A stretch of DNA of 35,360 bases from UBA5972 sp002430125 (GTDB lineage Bacteria > Pseudomonadota > Alphaproteobacteria > Rhodobacterales > Rhodobacteraceae): the NCBI GenBank assembly GCA_937892915.1, contig CALBIC010000077.1, positions 1 through 35,360 on the forward strand. The letters run 5' to 3'. Positions 24,030 through 32,369 of this stretch are shown piece by piece; position 1 is the first letter of the stretch, and each line of letters opens with the position of its first letter. The position numbers were made by a program, and so were the translations under genes. Below the pieces are notes generated by a model. It was not told the DNA's origin and searched no databases. It saw nothing but the letters and a program-made list of their open reading frames with translations.

Positions 24030-24986
24030 TCAGGCCAGAAGAAAGACCATATATCCGATATACGTTGCCGAAAGCAGCGCGCCCCACGACCGGGTGATGT
24101 TGAGGCCGCCAAATACAAACGGCAGCAACAGCAGGGTCGAGGCAAGCATAACCCAAATATCAACCGCAAGGATACCCGGTGGCACGGCTAAGGGGCCAAA
24201 AAAGCTGGCGATGCCCATGATGCCCAGCAAATTGAACATGTTCGAGCCGATCACATTGCCGATCGCCACATCGCCATGCCTGCGAAGGGCCGCGATGATG
24301 GTGGTGGCCAGTTCCGGCAGACTGGTGCCGATGGCGACAAGTGTCAGGCCGATCACAGCTTCGGAAATCCCGAAATGCCGGGCGACGCCGATGGCGCCGT
24401 CAACCAGCAAATCCGCCCCGCAGGGCAGGCCGATCAGGCCGAGAAGCAAAAACATAGCGATTTTCCAGCCCGGCATTTCCGGATCAGCTTCGTCGATTTC
24501 GTCCAGATCGGTGCTGGGCACGCATTCGTTGGCCAGGTTGCGATGCCGCCTTGCTGTGAAAAAGCTGTCGGTCAACATGGCCGCCAAAAGGGCGAGCAGG
24601 ATAATTCCGTGCAAAATGTAAAACGGCCCTAAAAAGGCCAGCCCGATGAAGACTACGGTCGCGCCAAGCATTTGCAAATAGGTTTTACGGGTGTCACAAC
24701 CGGCCAGACTGATCCCGGCAAGCATGGCTGGAATACCCAGAACCATCAGAACATTCGCGGTGTTTGACCCGACAACATTGCCAAATGCAATGCCGGGCAG
24801 TCCAGCCATTGCGGCCTTGATCGCGATCAAAAGTTCAGGGGCCGAGGTGCCAAACGCCACTACTGTCAGGCTGACAATCAGAGCAGGGACGCCCAGTCTG
24901 AGGCCCAGATTAACTGCACCGCGCACCAAAGCATCGCCTGCAAGCAGCAGGATGGCTAGACCGATTACGGCATAAAAAATGCTCAT
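24030..24986 (-). CDS. calcium/sodium antiporter (CaCA family, YrbG-like)
   Basis: The 318-residue membrane protein consists of two homologous halves, each with about five membrane segments and an alpha repeat. The first is FGTSAPELLIAIKAA with GNVVGSNTANVLMVLG; the second is GTSLPELATTIIAALR with GNVIGSNMFNLLGIMG. These carry the acidic and asparagine residues that bind Ca2+ and Na+ in the CaCA family. An acidic loop between the halves (ECVPSTDLDEIDEADPE) could be regulatory. The start lies 6 bases after the stop of the small zinc-binding protein, so they are probably co-translated. Confidence 0.93.
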   Translation of the reverse strand: MSIFYAVIGLAILLLAGDALVRGAVNLGLRLGVPALIVSLTVVAFGTSAPELLIAIKAAMAGLPGIAFGNVVGSNTANVLMVLGIPAMLAGISLAGCDTRKTYLQMLGATVVFIGLAFLGPFYILHGIILLALLAAMLTDSFFTARRHRNLANECVPSTDLDEIDEADPEMPGWKIAMFLLLGLIGLPCGADLLVDGAIGVARHFGISEAVIGLTLVAIGTSLPELATTIIAALRRHGDVAIGNVIGSNMFNLLGIMGIASFFGPLAVPPGILAVDIWVMLASTLLLLPFVFGGLNITRSWGALLSATYIGYMVFLLA

Positions 24987-24992
24987 CAGGGA

Positions 24993-25178
24993 TTAGTCCG
25001 GTTTTTCGCAGGCGCAGGGGCCCTTGCCGAGAATATAGCTGCCGCATTTTTTGCATTTGGTGGCGGACAGGGTTTTGTCCCGCTTGAATGGGTTGTCGAT
25101 TTTTGGTGCGCGCAGCTTGCCGAACATTGCCAGCACGCCCATGGCGATCAGAAACAAGGTGATGGCTTTGATAATCAT
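24993..25178 (-). CDS. small zinc-binding membrane protein
   Basis: From ATG 25178 this is a 61-residue protein: an N-terminal membrane segment (IIKAITLFLIAMGVLAMFG) and a C-terminal zinc-binding-like module CKKCGSYILGKGPCACE with four cysteines (CxxC ... CxC). The frame stays open to 25292, but that part is antisense-like sequence inside the peptidase gene. ATG 25178 lies one base from the peptidase stop. No family name is known to me, though similar short proteins seem to accompany S49 peptidase genes in related bacteria. The function is unknown. Confidence 0.75.
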   Translation of the reverse strand: MIIKAITLFLIAMGVLAMFGKLRAPKIDNPFKRDKTLSATKCKKCGSYILGKGPCACEKPD

Positions 25179-25179
25179 G

Positions 25180-25983
25180 TCAAAGCCCGAACTGCGCCCA
25201 AAGGGCGCGGTCTTCGATAACGCCGACAGCATCTGACGCAATTTGGGTGCCGAATCGACGGAAGATTGACCGCTTGCGGCCATGCACCGCAAAGCGGGTT
25301 TTTTCGCCGAATATTTCTTTCATCTTGGGCACCAGATGGCCGATACCATCGGCCAGCCCGACCTCGATGGCCTGTTCGCCGACCCAAATGTCGCCGGTAA
25401 ACAGCTTGTCGTTTTTCAGGCGGTCACCACGGCGGGTTTTAACCTGAGCGATAAAACTGTCATGGATCTGCTTTTGCAACGCCTTCAGGCGCTTGATATC
25501 GGCGGCACGTTCCGGGCGGAACGGATCAAGCATGCTTTTGTCCTCGCCAGCCGTATAGACCCGGCGTTCAATCCCGTGCTTTTCCATCAGACCAGTAAAA
25601 CCAAAGGAGGCCGAGATCACCCCGATTGACCCGACGATCGAGCTTGGATCAACAAAAATCTCATCCGCTGCCGTGGCCAGCCAATAGCCGCCCGAGGCAG
25701 CAACATCCTCGACAAAGGCGTAAACCGGTACGTTTTTTTCCGCCGCTAAACGCCGAATGCGCGCAGCGATCAAAGACGATTGCACAGGGGAACCACCGGG
25801 GGAATTGATCACCAAAGCGACCGCAACCGGTTTGCCCTTGGCGAAAGCGCGTTCAAGAACGCTGGCGGTGCCGCTGTCGTTCAGGTTTTCCGAACCAAAA
25901 CGCCCGCCGCTGGCAATGGTGCCGGTCAGACGCACAACCGCAACAAGCGGGTCGGATTTTACAAAAGGAAGCCATTTCATCAT
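25180..25983 (-). CDS. S49-family signal peptide peptidase-like serine protease (SppA/SohB type)
   Basis: The 267-residue protein has the S49 core: VALVINSPGGSPVQSS (about 55-70), the nucleophile in VAASGGYW (S97), GSIGVISA at 118-125 and the general base lysine in AGEDKSMLDPF (K149). The Ser-Lys spacing of 52 equals that of Bacillus SppA (S147/K199). It lacks an obvious N-terminal membrane anchor. I start at the ATG-ATG pair at 25983; an in-frame GTG at 26028 would add 15 residues. It probably degrades leftover signal peptides or membrane protein fragments. It is the first gene of a four-gene minus-strand run and diverges from etfB. Confidence 0.88.
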   Translation of the reverse strand: MMKWLPFVKSDPLVAVVRLTGTIASGGRFGSENLNDSGTASVLERAFAKGKPVAVALVINSPGGSPVQSSLIAARIRRLAAEKNVPVYAFVEDVAASGGYWLATAADEIFVDPSSIVGSIGVISASFGFTGLMEKHGIERRVYTAGEDKSMLDPFRPERAADIKRLKALQKQIHDSFIAQVKTRRGDRLKNDKLFTGDIWVGEQAIEVGLADGIGHLVPKMKEIFGEKTRFAVHGRKRSIFRRFGTQIASDAVGVIEDRALWAQFGL

Positions 25984-26084
25984 ATCTTGGATGTAGGCTG
26001 TATGTTGCTTAAGAACAAGGCAGAACACCGAAATTGCCCGCCCGGATCAGATCGCAATCGGCAAGTTGACCGCGTTTAGGAAAG

Positions 26085-26101
26085 GCCAGCAAAGTGCTGG
26101 C
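26085..26101. promoter_or_regulatory. perfect palindrome between the S49 gene and etfB
   Basis: GCCAGCA-AAG-TGCTGGC forms a perfect 7-base-pair inverted repeat in the 255-base divergent region. Neither strand has a T-run after it and no gene ends here, so a regulator site is more likely than a terminator. Confidence 0.4.
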
Positions 26102-26197
26102 TTGGAAAACGCGACGTAAAACCCATAGGCAGCGTCGATTTAGACCTACCAGTTTGGGCTCCAATTCAGTAAATCGGGCGCAACGATTCGTAAGTTG

Positions 26198-26214
26198 GTT
26201 CCAAATTCCGGAAC
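26198..26214. promoter_or_regulatory. inverted repeat just upstream of etfB
   Basis: GTTCC-N7-GGAAC ends 24 bases before the etfB start and 10 bases before its ribosome binding site (AGGAGA, 26225-26230). It could be an operator or a 5' leader hairpin. Confidence 0.35.
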
Positions 26215-26238
26215 ACCCACTGTCAGGAGAGATGCGAT

Positions 26239-27000
26239 ATGAAGGTGCTTGTGCCCGTCAAACGCGTGATCGACTATAACGTGAAAGTCCGTGTTAAAGC
26301 GGATGGCAGCGGTGTTGATCTCGCCAATGTGAAAATGTCGATGAACCCGTTTGATGAGATTGCCGTCGAAGAGGCGATACGCTTGCGCGAGGCCGGTAAG
26401 GTCGAGGAAATCATCGTGGTTTCCGTCGGCGTAAAGCAGGCGCAGGAAACGTTGCGCACAGCGCTCGCAATGGGTGCTGATCGGGCCATTTTGATCGAAG
26501 CGGTGGACGACGTCCATAATGACGTTGAACCCCTGGCGGTTGCCAAGCTGCTGAAGGCTGTGGTCGACGAGGAACAGCCGGGGCTGGTTCTGTGCGGCAA
26601 GCAGGCGATTGACAATGATATGAACGCAACCGGCCAGATGCTGGCGGCCCTGTTGGGTTGGTCGCAGGGCACGTTCGCGTCCGAATTGGCGATTGAGGGC
26701 GATCATGCGGTTGTCACCCGCGAAGTTGATGGTGGTTTGCAAACCCTGAAGGTCAAAATGCCGACGATCATTACGGTTGATCTGCGCTTGAACGAACCTC
26801 GTTATGCCAGCTTGCCGAACATTATGAAGGCCAAGAAAAAGCAGATGGATATCAAAACGCCTGCTGATTACGGCGTTGATGTTGCCAATCGTCTTGAGAT
26901 TGTCAAAACGGTCGAACCTGCCACCCGTAAGGCCGGGGTCAAGGTTGCCGATGTAAACGAGCTGATCCAAAAGCTCCGCGATGAAGCAGGTGTAATCTGA
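26239..27000 (+). CDS. etfB: electron transfer flavoprotein subunit beta
   Basis: The 253-residue subunit, with EtfA, accepts electrons from acyl-CoA and other dehydrogenases and passes them to ETF:quinone oxidoreductase. Standard sequence includes MKVLVPVKRVIDYNVKVRVK, MNPFDEIAVEEAIRLREAG, GADRAILIE, LCGKQAIDNDMNATGQM and a C-terminal LVEVxK-like recognition region. The start has a strong ribosome binding site (AGGAGA at 26225-26230). The stop overlaps the etfA start (TGATG). Confidence 0.97.
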   Translation: MKVLVPVKRVIDYNVKVRVKADGSGVDLANVKMSMNPFDEIAVEEAIRLREAGKVEEIIVVSVGVKQAQETLRTALAMGADRAILIEAVDDVHNDVEPLAVAKLLKAVVDEEQPGLVLCGKQAIDNDMNATGQMLAALLGWSQGTFASELAIEGDHAVVTREVDGGLQTLKVKMPTIITVDLRLNEPRYASLPNIMKAKKKQMDIKTPADYGVDVANRLEIVKTVEPATRKAGVKVADVNELIQKLRDEAGVI

Positions 27001-27926
27001 TGGCTGTTCTTGTTCTTGCCGAAATCACTGACGGCGAATTGGCGATGGATGCCACCGCCAAAACCGTAACCGCAGCGGTGCAAATGGGCGAAGTGACCGT
27101 TTTATGTGCTGGCGCAAATGCCAAGGCGGCCGCGGCCGCGGCCGCAACTATAACCGGCGTGTCCAAAGTTTTATGCGCTGAAGACGCAGGTTTGGGCCAT
27201 CGTCTGGCCGAACCAACGGCGGCGTTGGTTGTGTCTTTGGCAGGTGGTTATGACCACATCGTTGCCCCCGCAACGACCGATGCGAAAAATGTGCTGCCGC
27301 GGATTGCGGCTTTGCTGGATGTGATGGTGATTTCAGATATCTCGGCGGTTGTTGATGCCAATACGTTTGAGCGCCCGATCTATGCGGGCAACGCCATTCA
27401 GACGGTACGCTCAATCGATGGCATTAAGGTTGTGTCTGTACGGACCTCGACCTTTGATGCAGCTGAAACCGGCGGCTCGGCGGCGATTGAAACCATCAGC
27501 GCGGTTGCCAATCCCGGCCTGTCGGAATGGGTCGAGGATAAGGTTCAGCCATCTGATCGCCCTGAGCTGACCAGCGCCAAGATTGTGGTATCTGGTGGTC
27601 GTGGTGTCGGATCAAAAGAAAGCTTTGATATTATCGAGGCCCTTGCTGACAAGCTGAACGCGGCTGTTGGTGCGTCGCGCGCCGCTGTTGACAGTGGCTA
27701 TGCACCGAACGACTGGCAGGTTGGCCAGACCGGCAAAGTGGTGGCGCCTGACCTATATATCGCCTGCGGTATTTCCGGTGCGATCCAGCATCTGGCTGGT
27801 ATGAAAGACAGCAAAGTGATAGTCGCGATCAACAAAGACGAAGAGGCACCGATCTTTCAGGTAGCTGATTACGGCTTGGTTGCCGATCTCTTTGTGGCAG
27901 TTCCCGAACTGACCAAAGCGCTGTAA
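27000..27926 (+). CDS. etfA: electron transfer flavoprotein subunit alpha
   Basis: The 308-residue FAD-binding subunit has the C-terminal FAD domain with its conserved segments: VVSGGRGVGSKESFD, the GASRAAVDSGY loop, QVGQTGKVVAPDLYIACGIS, GAIQHLAGM and INKDEEAPIFQVADYGLV. An alanine-rich stretch near residues 40-48 comes from a run of GC(G/C) codons. It is translationally coupled to etfB and followed by a strong terminator. Confidence 0.97.
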   Translation: MAVLVLAEITDGELAMDATAKTVTAAVQMGEVTVLCAGANAKAAAAAAATITGVSKVLCAEDAGLGHRLAEPTAALVVSLAGGYDHIVAPATTDAKNVLPRIAALLDVMVISDISAVVDANTFERPIYAGNAIQTVRSIDGIKVVSVRTSTFDAAETGGSAAIETISAVANPGLSEWVEDKVQPSDRPELTSAKIVVSGGRGVGSKESFDIIEALADKLNAAVGASRAAVDSGYAPNDWQVGQTGKVVAPDLYIACGISGAIQHLAGMKDSKVIVAINKDEEAPIFQVADYGLVADLFVAVPELTKAL

Positions 27927-27945
27927 TCATCCAGCATATGAAGTA

Positions 27946-27970
27946 AAAACCCGCCCACGTGGCGGGTTTT
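27946..27970. terminator. strong bidirectional intrinsic terminator after etfA
   Basis: AAAACCCGCC-CACGT-GGCGGGTTTT is a perfect 10-base-pair stem with A and T runs on its two sides, followed by ATTGTTTT. It serves etfBA on the + strand and the convergent DUF6473 gene on the minus strand. Confidence 0.9.
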
Positions 27971-27976
27971 ATTGTT

Positions 27977-28804
27977 TTATAACAATGATTTCAGCACATC
28001 TTGCAGACGAGCCGCGGTTTCCTGATGAAACAGTGGCCCGGGCATTTGCGCAGCGGCTGCCTGTTCAGGCGGTACAAACAACATCCCGTTGGTGCCGGCG
28101 TTTTTGGCCTGAGGCGAGGCAATCGCCTCGACCACTTTGGTGACCAGCGGACTGAGCGTATCAAGCATTGTCTGATCGATGAACAAAGGATCAGGGCCAA
28201 GTCCGCTGGGCTGGATCGCATCCCCTGGCGCGTGATCGGACATCCAAAGCAACACGGTTTTACCGTCGATCATTTCTAAAAGCGTTCGCATACGTGACAG
28301 CCACGCCTGTTTCAACTCGTCGACCACAATGGAAAACTGATCAGCATTTGCTGCCAGCAGCGTGTTCAGCAGATGCCGGGTATAGTGGATTTCGGAAAAA
28401 TCCACCTCGCGGTAAAGCGTCTCCAGCATCTTTGACGGTTTGACGAACCGGTCATTCTGTCGCGGATGCACGGAATAGAACCGGTTTGACAGATTATGCG
28501 CGCCGGTGACGCCGATCACGGTTACCTGTGCCGCGCCGCATGCCAGCAGCAAAGACGGGTCTTTCAGATACTTGTCGACACCCGCATTTACCGCACCGAA
28601 GTTGGCGCAAACCACCCCCAGACTTTCCTGGAGTATGCCGACGAAAGGATTAGCGACAAATTTTCCGAAGGTCTCCGTCGAGCCGATGAAGGCGCAATAG
28701 GGCCCGGTTAGATCCGGCCTTGGACCGCGAAACCGCGATTTTGATCTTTCGTGACGATATAGACAATAGTCTAGCGAACCGCGCGTAATACGGTCAAACT
28801 TCAT
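27977..28804 (-). CDS. DUF6473 family protein
   Basis: The 275-residue protein matches the DUF6473 family as I know it from Rhodobacterales: CAFIGSTETFGKFVANPF (about 36-53), a VVCANFGAVNAGVD segment, and VLLWMSDHAPG in the C-terminal half. The fold seems to be a single alpha/beta domain without signal peptide or membrane segment. A GST...N..A/G..D pattern reminiscent of SGNH hydrolases or sulfotransferase-like proteins is visible, but I would not assign an activity. ATG 28804 follows AGGGTGG; an upstream in-frame GTG at 28813 is less likely. It converges on etfA and diverges from hbdA. Confidence 0.75.
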   Translation of the reverse strand: MKFDRITRGSLDYCLYRHERSKSRFRGPRPDLTGPYCAFIGSTETFGKFVANPFVGILQESLGVVCANFGAVNAGVDKYLKDPSLLLACGAAQVTVIGVTGAHNLSNRFYSVHPRQNDRFVKPSKMLETLYREVDFSEIHYTRHLLNTLLAANADQFSIVVDELKQAWLSRMRTLLEMIDGKTVLLWMSDHAPGDAIQPSGLGPDPLFIDQTMLDTLSPLVTKVVEAIASPQAKNAGTNGMLFVPPEQAAAAQMPGPLFHQETAARLQDVLKSLL

Positions 28805-28925
28805 GGGAACCACCCTATTTAATACTCACCCACAGACAGGTTCGCGCAAAGGTCTTGCCAAAAAGCTAAAGCTAAAACTTGATGCTTTTCCCAAGACGAC
28901 AATGGACTTGCCCTTGGGCCGTTGG

Positions 28926-28942
28926 GGCGCTTAAGGTGCGCC
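28926..28942. promoter_or_regulatory. inverted repeat upstream of hbdA
   Basis: GGCGC-N7-GCGCC lies 44 bases before the hbdA start in the divergent region with the DUF6473 gene. It is a possible operator; no regulator is identified. Confidence 0.25.
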
Positions 28943-28986
28943 ACGAAACCCGAATAAAGGGTGCGATAGGCAAGAGGGCTGAGGGC

Positions 28987-29862
28987 ATGAAGATCACCAA
29001 AGTGGGTATAGTTGGCGCTGGCCAGATGGGAAATGGCATCGCGCATGTCTTTGCTTTGGCTGGATTTGATGTGACGTTGAACGATATTTCGCCCGATGCA
29101 CTTGCCAGTTCGATCGAGATCATGAAAGGTAATATGTCGCGCCAAGTCGGGCGCGGAAAAATCACCGACGACCAGATGCAGGCAGCCCTTAGGCGGATCA
29201 CAACGACGTCGGTTTTGGCTGATCTTGGGCCGTCGGATTTGATCATCGAGGCGGCGACCGAACGAGAATCAATCAAACAAGTGATTTTTGAGGACCTGTT
29301 GCCACATATCGGACCGGAAACGATTCTGGCGTCAAACACCTCGTCAATCTCGATCACGCGACTGGCCTCGCGCACCGACCGGCCCGGCAAGTTCATGGGC
29401 GTACATTTTATGAACCCGGTGCCGGTGATGGAACTGGTCGAACTGATCCGCGGAATTGCGACGGACGAAGCCACGGTTCAGGCGATGAAAGACGTGGTCA
29501 AGCGGTTGGGCAAAGTTGCCAGTTCAGCCGAGGATTTCCCCGCATTCATAGTAAACCGAATTCTTATGCCGATGATAAACGAAGCGATTTACACACTTTA
29601 TGAGGGCGTTGGATCAGTCGAGGGCATTGATACATCAATGAAATTAGGCGCGCACCATCCGATGGGGCCGCTTGAACTGGCAGACTTTATCGGGCTTGAT
29701 ACCTGCCTTGCGATTATGAATGTGTTGCATGAGGGTCTGGCCGACACCAAGTACCGCCCTTGTCCGCTGCTGACCAAATATGTCGAAGCCGGTTGGTTGG
29801 GCCGTAAGACCCATCGCGGGTTTTACGACTATCGCGGCGAGGTGCCGGTGCCGACGCGCTGA
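28987..29862 (+). CDS. hbdA: 3-hydroxybutyryl-CoA dehydrogenase
   Basis: The 291-residue NAD(P)-dependent enzyme interconverts acetoacetyl-CoA and 3-hydroxybutyryl-CoA. The Rossmann motif GAGQMGNGIAHV starts at residue 10. The catalytic histidine lies in GVHFMNPVPVMELVELI, with ASNTSSISI before it. The C-terminal dimerisation domain contains FIVNRILMPMINEAIYTLYE and HPMGPLELADFIGLD. ATG 28987 is selected: it has AGAGGG upstream and gives the normal N-terminus, while the frame before it is non-coding. Its closeness to etfBA is typical of beta-oxidation or butyrate/PHB metabolism loci. Confidence 0.95.
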   Translation: MKITKVGIVGAGQMGNGIAHVFALAGFDVTLNDISPDALASSIEIMKGNMSRQVGRGKITDDQMQAALRRITTTSVLADLGPSDLIIEAATERESIKQVIFEDLLPHIGPETILASNTSSISITRLASRTDRPGKFMGVHFMNPVPVMELVELIRGIATDEATVQAMKDVVKRLGKVASSAEDFPAFIVNRILMPMINEAIYTLYEGVGSVEGIDTSMKLGAHHPMGPLELADFIGLDTCLAIMNVLHEGLADTKYRPCPLLTKYVEAGWLGRKTHRGFYDYRGEVPVPTR

Positions 29863-29886
29863 AACCACCGGACAGGCGACCGCGTC
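29853..29886 (+). terminator. possible terminator of hbdA
   Basis: GACGCG (29853-29858, in the last codons) can pair with CGCGTC (29881-29886), followed by AGTTTTATT. The 22-base loop makes this weak. The convergent acyltransferase gene ends at 29891. Confidence 0.25.
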
Positions 29887-29890
29887 AGTT

Positions 29891-30739
29891 TTATTCCTTT
29901 AACGCCAGCGCTGTCTTTTTCAAATGCGCCATGAAACCGCGCGGATCATCAACCCACGGATCAATCTGGTCGCGATCAATCACCGGACCAATCACCGGCT
30001 TTTGCGGCCTGTTCATCGCATAGGCAATTTCGTGCAGTAACAAACCCTGCCGGATGGTAATCGACAGCTTGTTGGCAATCTGAAACCAACGGCTGTTTTG
30101 ACCGGGGAAATACACCGGCACCACCTTTGCTTTGCTTTTCAGGATCATCTTGGCGGTGAAAGGCAGCCAATCAGCCTCGAGGGCCGGGCCGAACCAATCT
30201 GGGGATGTGGCGACTTGCCCGGCCGGGAACAGGATAATCACTCCGTTATCTTTCAAATGCTCCATCGCCAGCTTGCGCATTGCAATGTTCATTTTGATCG
30301 CGTCAGGTTCGTGCGGAAAGGCAACGGGCAGCATGTGGTATTGGATGATCGGCACATTGGTCAGCAATGACCGGGTGAGAATTTTGTAATCCTGTCGCAC
30401 CCGGCTGACCAAATCGGCAAGGATCATGCCATCCACCAGCCCATGCGGGTGGTTTGCGACGATTACGACAGGACCGGTCGCCGGTATATTGGCGATCTGT
30501 TCGGCCGGGGTTTTAAGGTCGATCTGCAGAAGAACAATTGCACGACGCCAGAAATCGGTACTTTTGACTTGACCAGCGGCTTCGAATTTGCGCACCAGTT
30601 TGAGCAGGGTCAACTTGCCCGTCAGCCATTCGACCACCCGAATGACATTTGCCTTGAAAGGATTGGTGAACGTGCCTGCATAGGACAAATTGCGGCCTTT
30701 ATACGGCGTTTCGTCCAATGGTTGCAGGTCGTCTTGCAC
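29891..30739 (-). CDS. lysophospholipid acyltransferase family protein
   Basis: The 282-residue protein has the acyltransferase histidine/aspartate box in VIVANHPHGLVDGMILADL and a second block, IILFPAGQVATSPDW, followed by VPVYFPGQNSRWFQIAN. This is the PlsC-superfamily subgroup related to hemolysin/ornithine-lipid acyltransferases rather than classic PlsC. The substrate is not predictable; phospholipid or ornithine-lipid synthesis is possible. It starts with GTG 30739, preceded by a G-rich site. It lies 37 bases downstream of the HPr gene and may be the last gene of the chvI-to-HPr unit. Confidence 0.82.
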   Translation of the reverse strand: MQDDLQPLDETPYKGRNLSYAGTFTNPFKANVIRVVEWLTGKLTLLKLVRKFEAAGQVKSTDFWRRAIVLLQIDLKTPAEQIANIPATGPVVIVANHPHGLVDGMILADLVSRVRQDYKILTRSLLTNVPIIQYHMLPVAFPHEPDAIKMNIAMRKLAMEHLKDNGVIILFPAGQVATSPDWFGPALEADWLPFTAKMILKSKAKVVPVYFPGQNSRWFQIANKLSITIRQGLLLHEIAYAMNRPQKPVIGPVIDRDQIDPWVDDPRGFMAHLKKTALALKE

Positions 30740-30776
30740 GGGAAGCCCCCAGTTTACATGTCGTGGTGCGAACGGA

Positions 30777-31046
30777 TCAGTGCGCCTCGCCGAAGCGGCT
30801 ATTTACCAATTCTTTAAGGGCCACTGCAAGGGCTGCCGCTTCGGCACCTTCGGTTTTAACCTGAATTTTCGTCCCGTTCGAGGCAGCCAGCATCAACAGA
30901 CCCATAATCGAGTCACCCGAGACGGTCATTCCGTCCTTGGATACTTGAGCCGAGGCATCGAACCCTTCAACGGTTTCCACGAATTTGGCAGAGGCACGGG
31001 CGTGTAAGCCCTTGACATTAATAATGGATAGGGTCTGTTCGTACAT
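30777..31046 (-). CDS. ptsH: HPr phosphocarrier protein
   Basis: From ATG 31046 the protein is 89 residues, and both regulatory residues fall at their canonical numbers: H15 in NVKGLHARAS (phosphorylated by EI) and S46 in SGDSIMGLLML (phosphorylated by HprK). That supports this start over an in-frame TTG at 31049. The window has no EII permease, so HPr probably belongs to a regulatory phosphorelay. It follows the EIIA gene by 19 bases. Confidence 0.93.
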   Translation of the reverse strand: MYEQTLSIINVKGLHARASAKFVETVEGFDASAQVSKDGMTVSGDSIMGLLMLAASNGTKIQVKTEGAEAAALAVALKELVNSRFGEAH

Positions 31047-31065
31047 CAATAAAGTCCGTTCAATG

Positions 31066-31449
31066 TTATCCGTCGCAGCAATCTATATACTTGCGGCCTG
31101 CTTCAAGAGCAGCCTTAACTGCCACCGGCACCGTGCAGTGGCGGGATTTCGCCAATTTTACCAGCATCGGCAGGTTGGCACCATAAACGATCTTGCGGTC
31201 CGTCGCGTTGCAGGCCGGTATTGACAAATTTGACGGCGAGCCGCCAAACATATCAGTGACCAGTACGACGCCATCGCCGGTATCGACATCATCTGCCGCC
31301 GCCTTGATTTCCTGCTGTTTTTGATCCCGGTCATGATCCGCCTCGATCGAAATCGTGCGAATTCCCGGCTGTTTGCCCACCACGTGTTCCATTGCGGCCA
31401 GATATTCATTGGCCAGACCGCCATGAGCAACAATCACAATACCTATCAA
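31066..31449 (-). CDS. PTS EIIA component, mannose-family type
   Basis: The 127-residue EIIA(Man)-like protein has the phosphorylated histidine in IVIVAHGGLA (H9) and VTDMFGGSPSNLS in the second half. It lacks EIIB, EIIC and EIID partners, as is usual for alphaproteobacterial regulatory PTS systems, where it likely receives phosphate from HPr and signals to other proteins. It starts with TTG 31449 (TTG-ATA-GGT), preceded by GGGGA. It is 11 bases after rapZ. Confidence 0.92.
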   Translation of the reverse strand: MIGIVIVAHGGLANEYLAAMEHVVGKQPGIRTISIEADHDRDQKQQEIKAAADDVDTGDGVVLVTDMFGGSPSNLSIPACNATDRKIVYGANLPMLVKLAKSRHCTVPVAVKAALEAGRKYIDCCDG

Positions 31450-31460
31450 GCGTCCCCGTC

Positions 31461-32369
31461 CTATTGGCCAAGATGCGCGCCCCCCGCACGCCGTTCAAGT
31501 TCCCGGTGGCTAATAGACACCTGCCATGCTTTTTCTGCAAGTGCATTCGCCAGACATTCGGTCACATAAACCGAGCGGTGTTGCCCACCGGTACACCCAA
31601 GACCCAAAGTGAAGTGGGATTTACCCTCGGTTCGGTATGCGGGTAGCAAAAGTTCGACCAAATCAAGGATACGGGTGAAAAAGGGCTCGAAGTTTTCGTC
31701 CTGTTTGATATAGGCGCCAACCTGGGCGTCCTGACCGTTAAGGGCGCGCAAGGTTTTGTCCCAATGCGGGTTTCGCAGGAACCGGCAATCCAGCACCATA
31801 TCCAACCCATGCGGCAAGCCGCGTTTATAGGAAAAAGATTGCACCGATACTGCCATGCCCTGATCGGATTCCGAGCCAAACAACTTGGCGATTTCAGCCC
31901 TAAGGTCATGCGGCGTGGTTTCTGAGGTGTCGATCAGGATATCGGCGCGTTCACGCAAGCCGCCCAGCAACGCCAGTTCGCGGGTAATACCGTCAAGCGG
32001 GGTTTCATCAGGCGCCAAGGGATGACGGCGGCGGGTTTCAGAATACCGGCGGGCCAGGACATCGGTGCTGCATTCCAAAAACAGCAACGAGCCGTCAAAT
32101 TCCGTCTCGAGCGAGATGATATCGATCACCTTAATCAACGAACCGGCGTTGAAATCCCGGTTTCGCACATCCACACCAAGCGCCAGATGCCTCCCGAGCG
32201 GCGGGCCAGACAGAAGTCGCGGCAAAAGCGTCAGGGGCAGATTGTCAATCGCCTCGAACCCCAGATCCTCGAGCGCGTGGATCGCTGTTGATCGACCAGC
32301 GCCCGAGGGACCAGTGACAAGCACGACCTTTTGCGGGCCTTTTAATTTGGAGACAGGATCGCTGGGCAT
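31461..32369 (-). CDS. rapZ: RNase adapter protein RapZ
   Basis: The 302-residue P-loop protein has Walker A GPSGAGRS at about 20-27, DADILIDTSET-like sequence in the middle and the C-terminal signature FTLGLGCTGGQHRSVYVTE. In E. coli RapZ guides RNase E to the GlmZ small RNA, controlling amino-sugar synthesis for the envelope. In alphaproteobacteria it is routinely next to HPr/HprK, and the RNA target is unknown. The start is directly adjacent to the hprK stop (TAA then ATG with no gap). Confidence 0.95.
   Translation of the reverse strand: MPSDPVSKLKGPQKVVLVTGPSGAGRSTAIHALEDLGFEAIDNLPLTLLPRLLSGPPLGRHLALGVDVRNRDFNAGSLIKVIDIISLETEFDGSLLFLECSTDVLARRYSETRRRHPLAPDETPLDGITRELALLGGLRERADILIDTSETTPHDLRAEIAKLFGSESDQGMAVSVQSFSYKRGLPHGLDMVLDCRFLRNPHWDKTLRALNGQDAQVGAYIKQDENFEPFFTRILDLVELLLPAYRTEGKSHFTLGLGCTGGQHRSVYVTECLANALAEKAWQVSISHRELERRAGGAHLGQ

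Noticed and set aside
26146..26970. 274-codon open frame on the minus strand opposite etfB
   Set aside because: Antisense shadow of a certain etfB gene, without its own ribosome binding site or domain.
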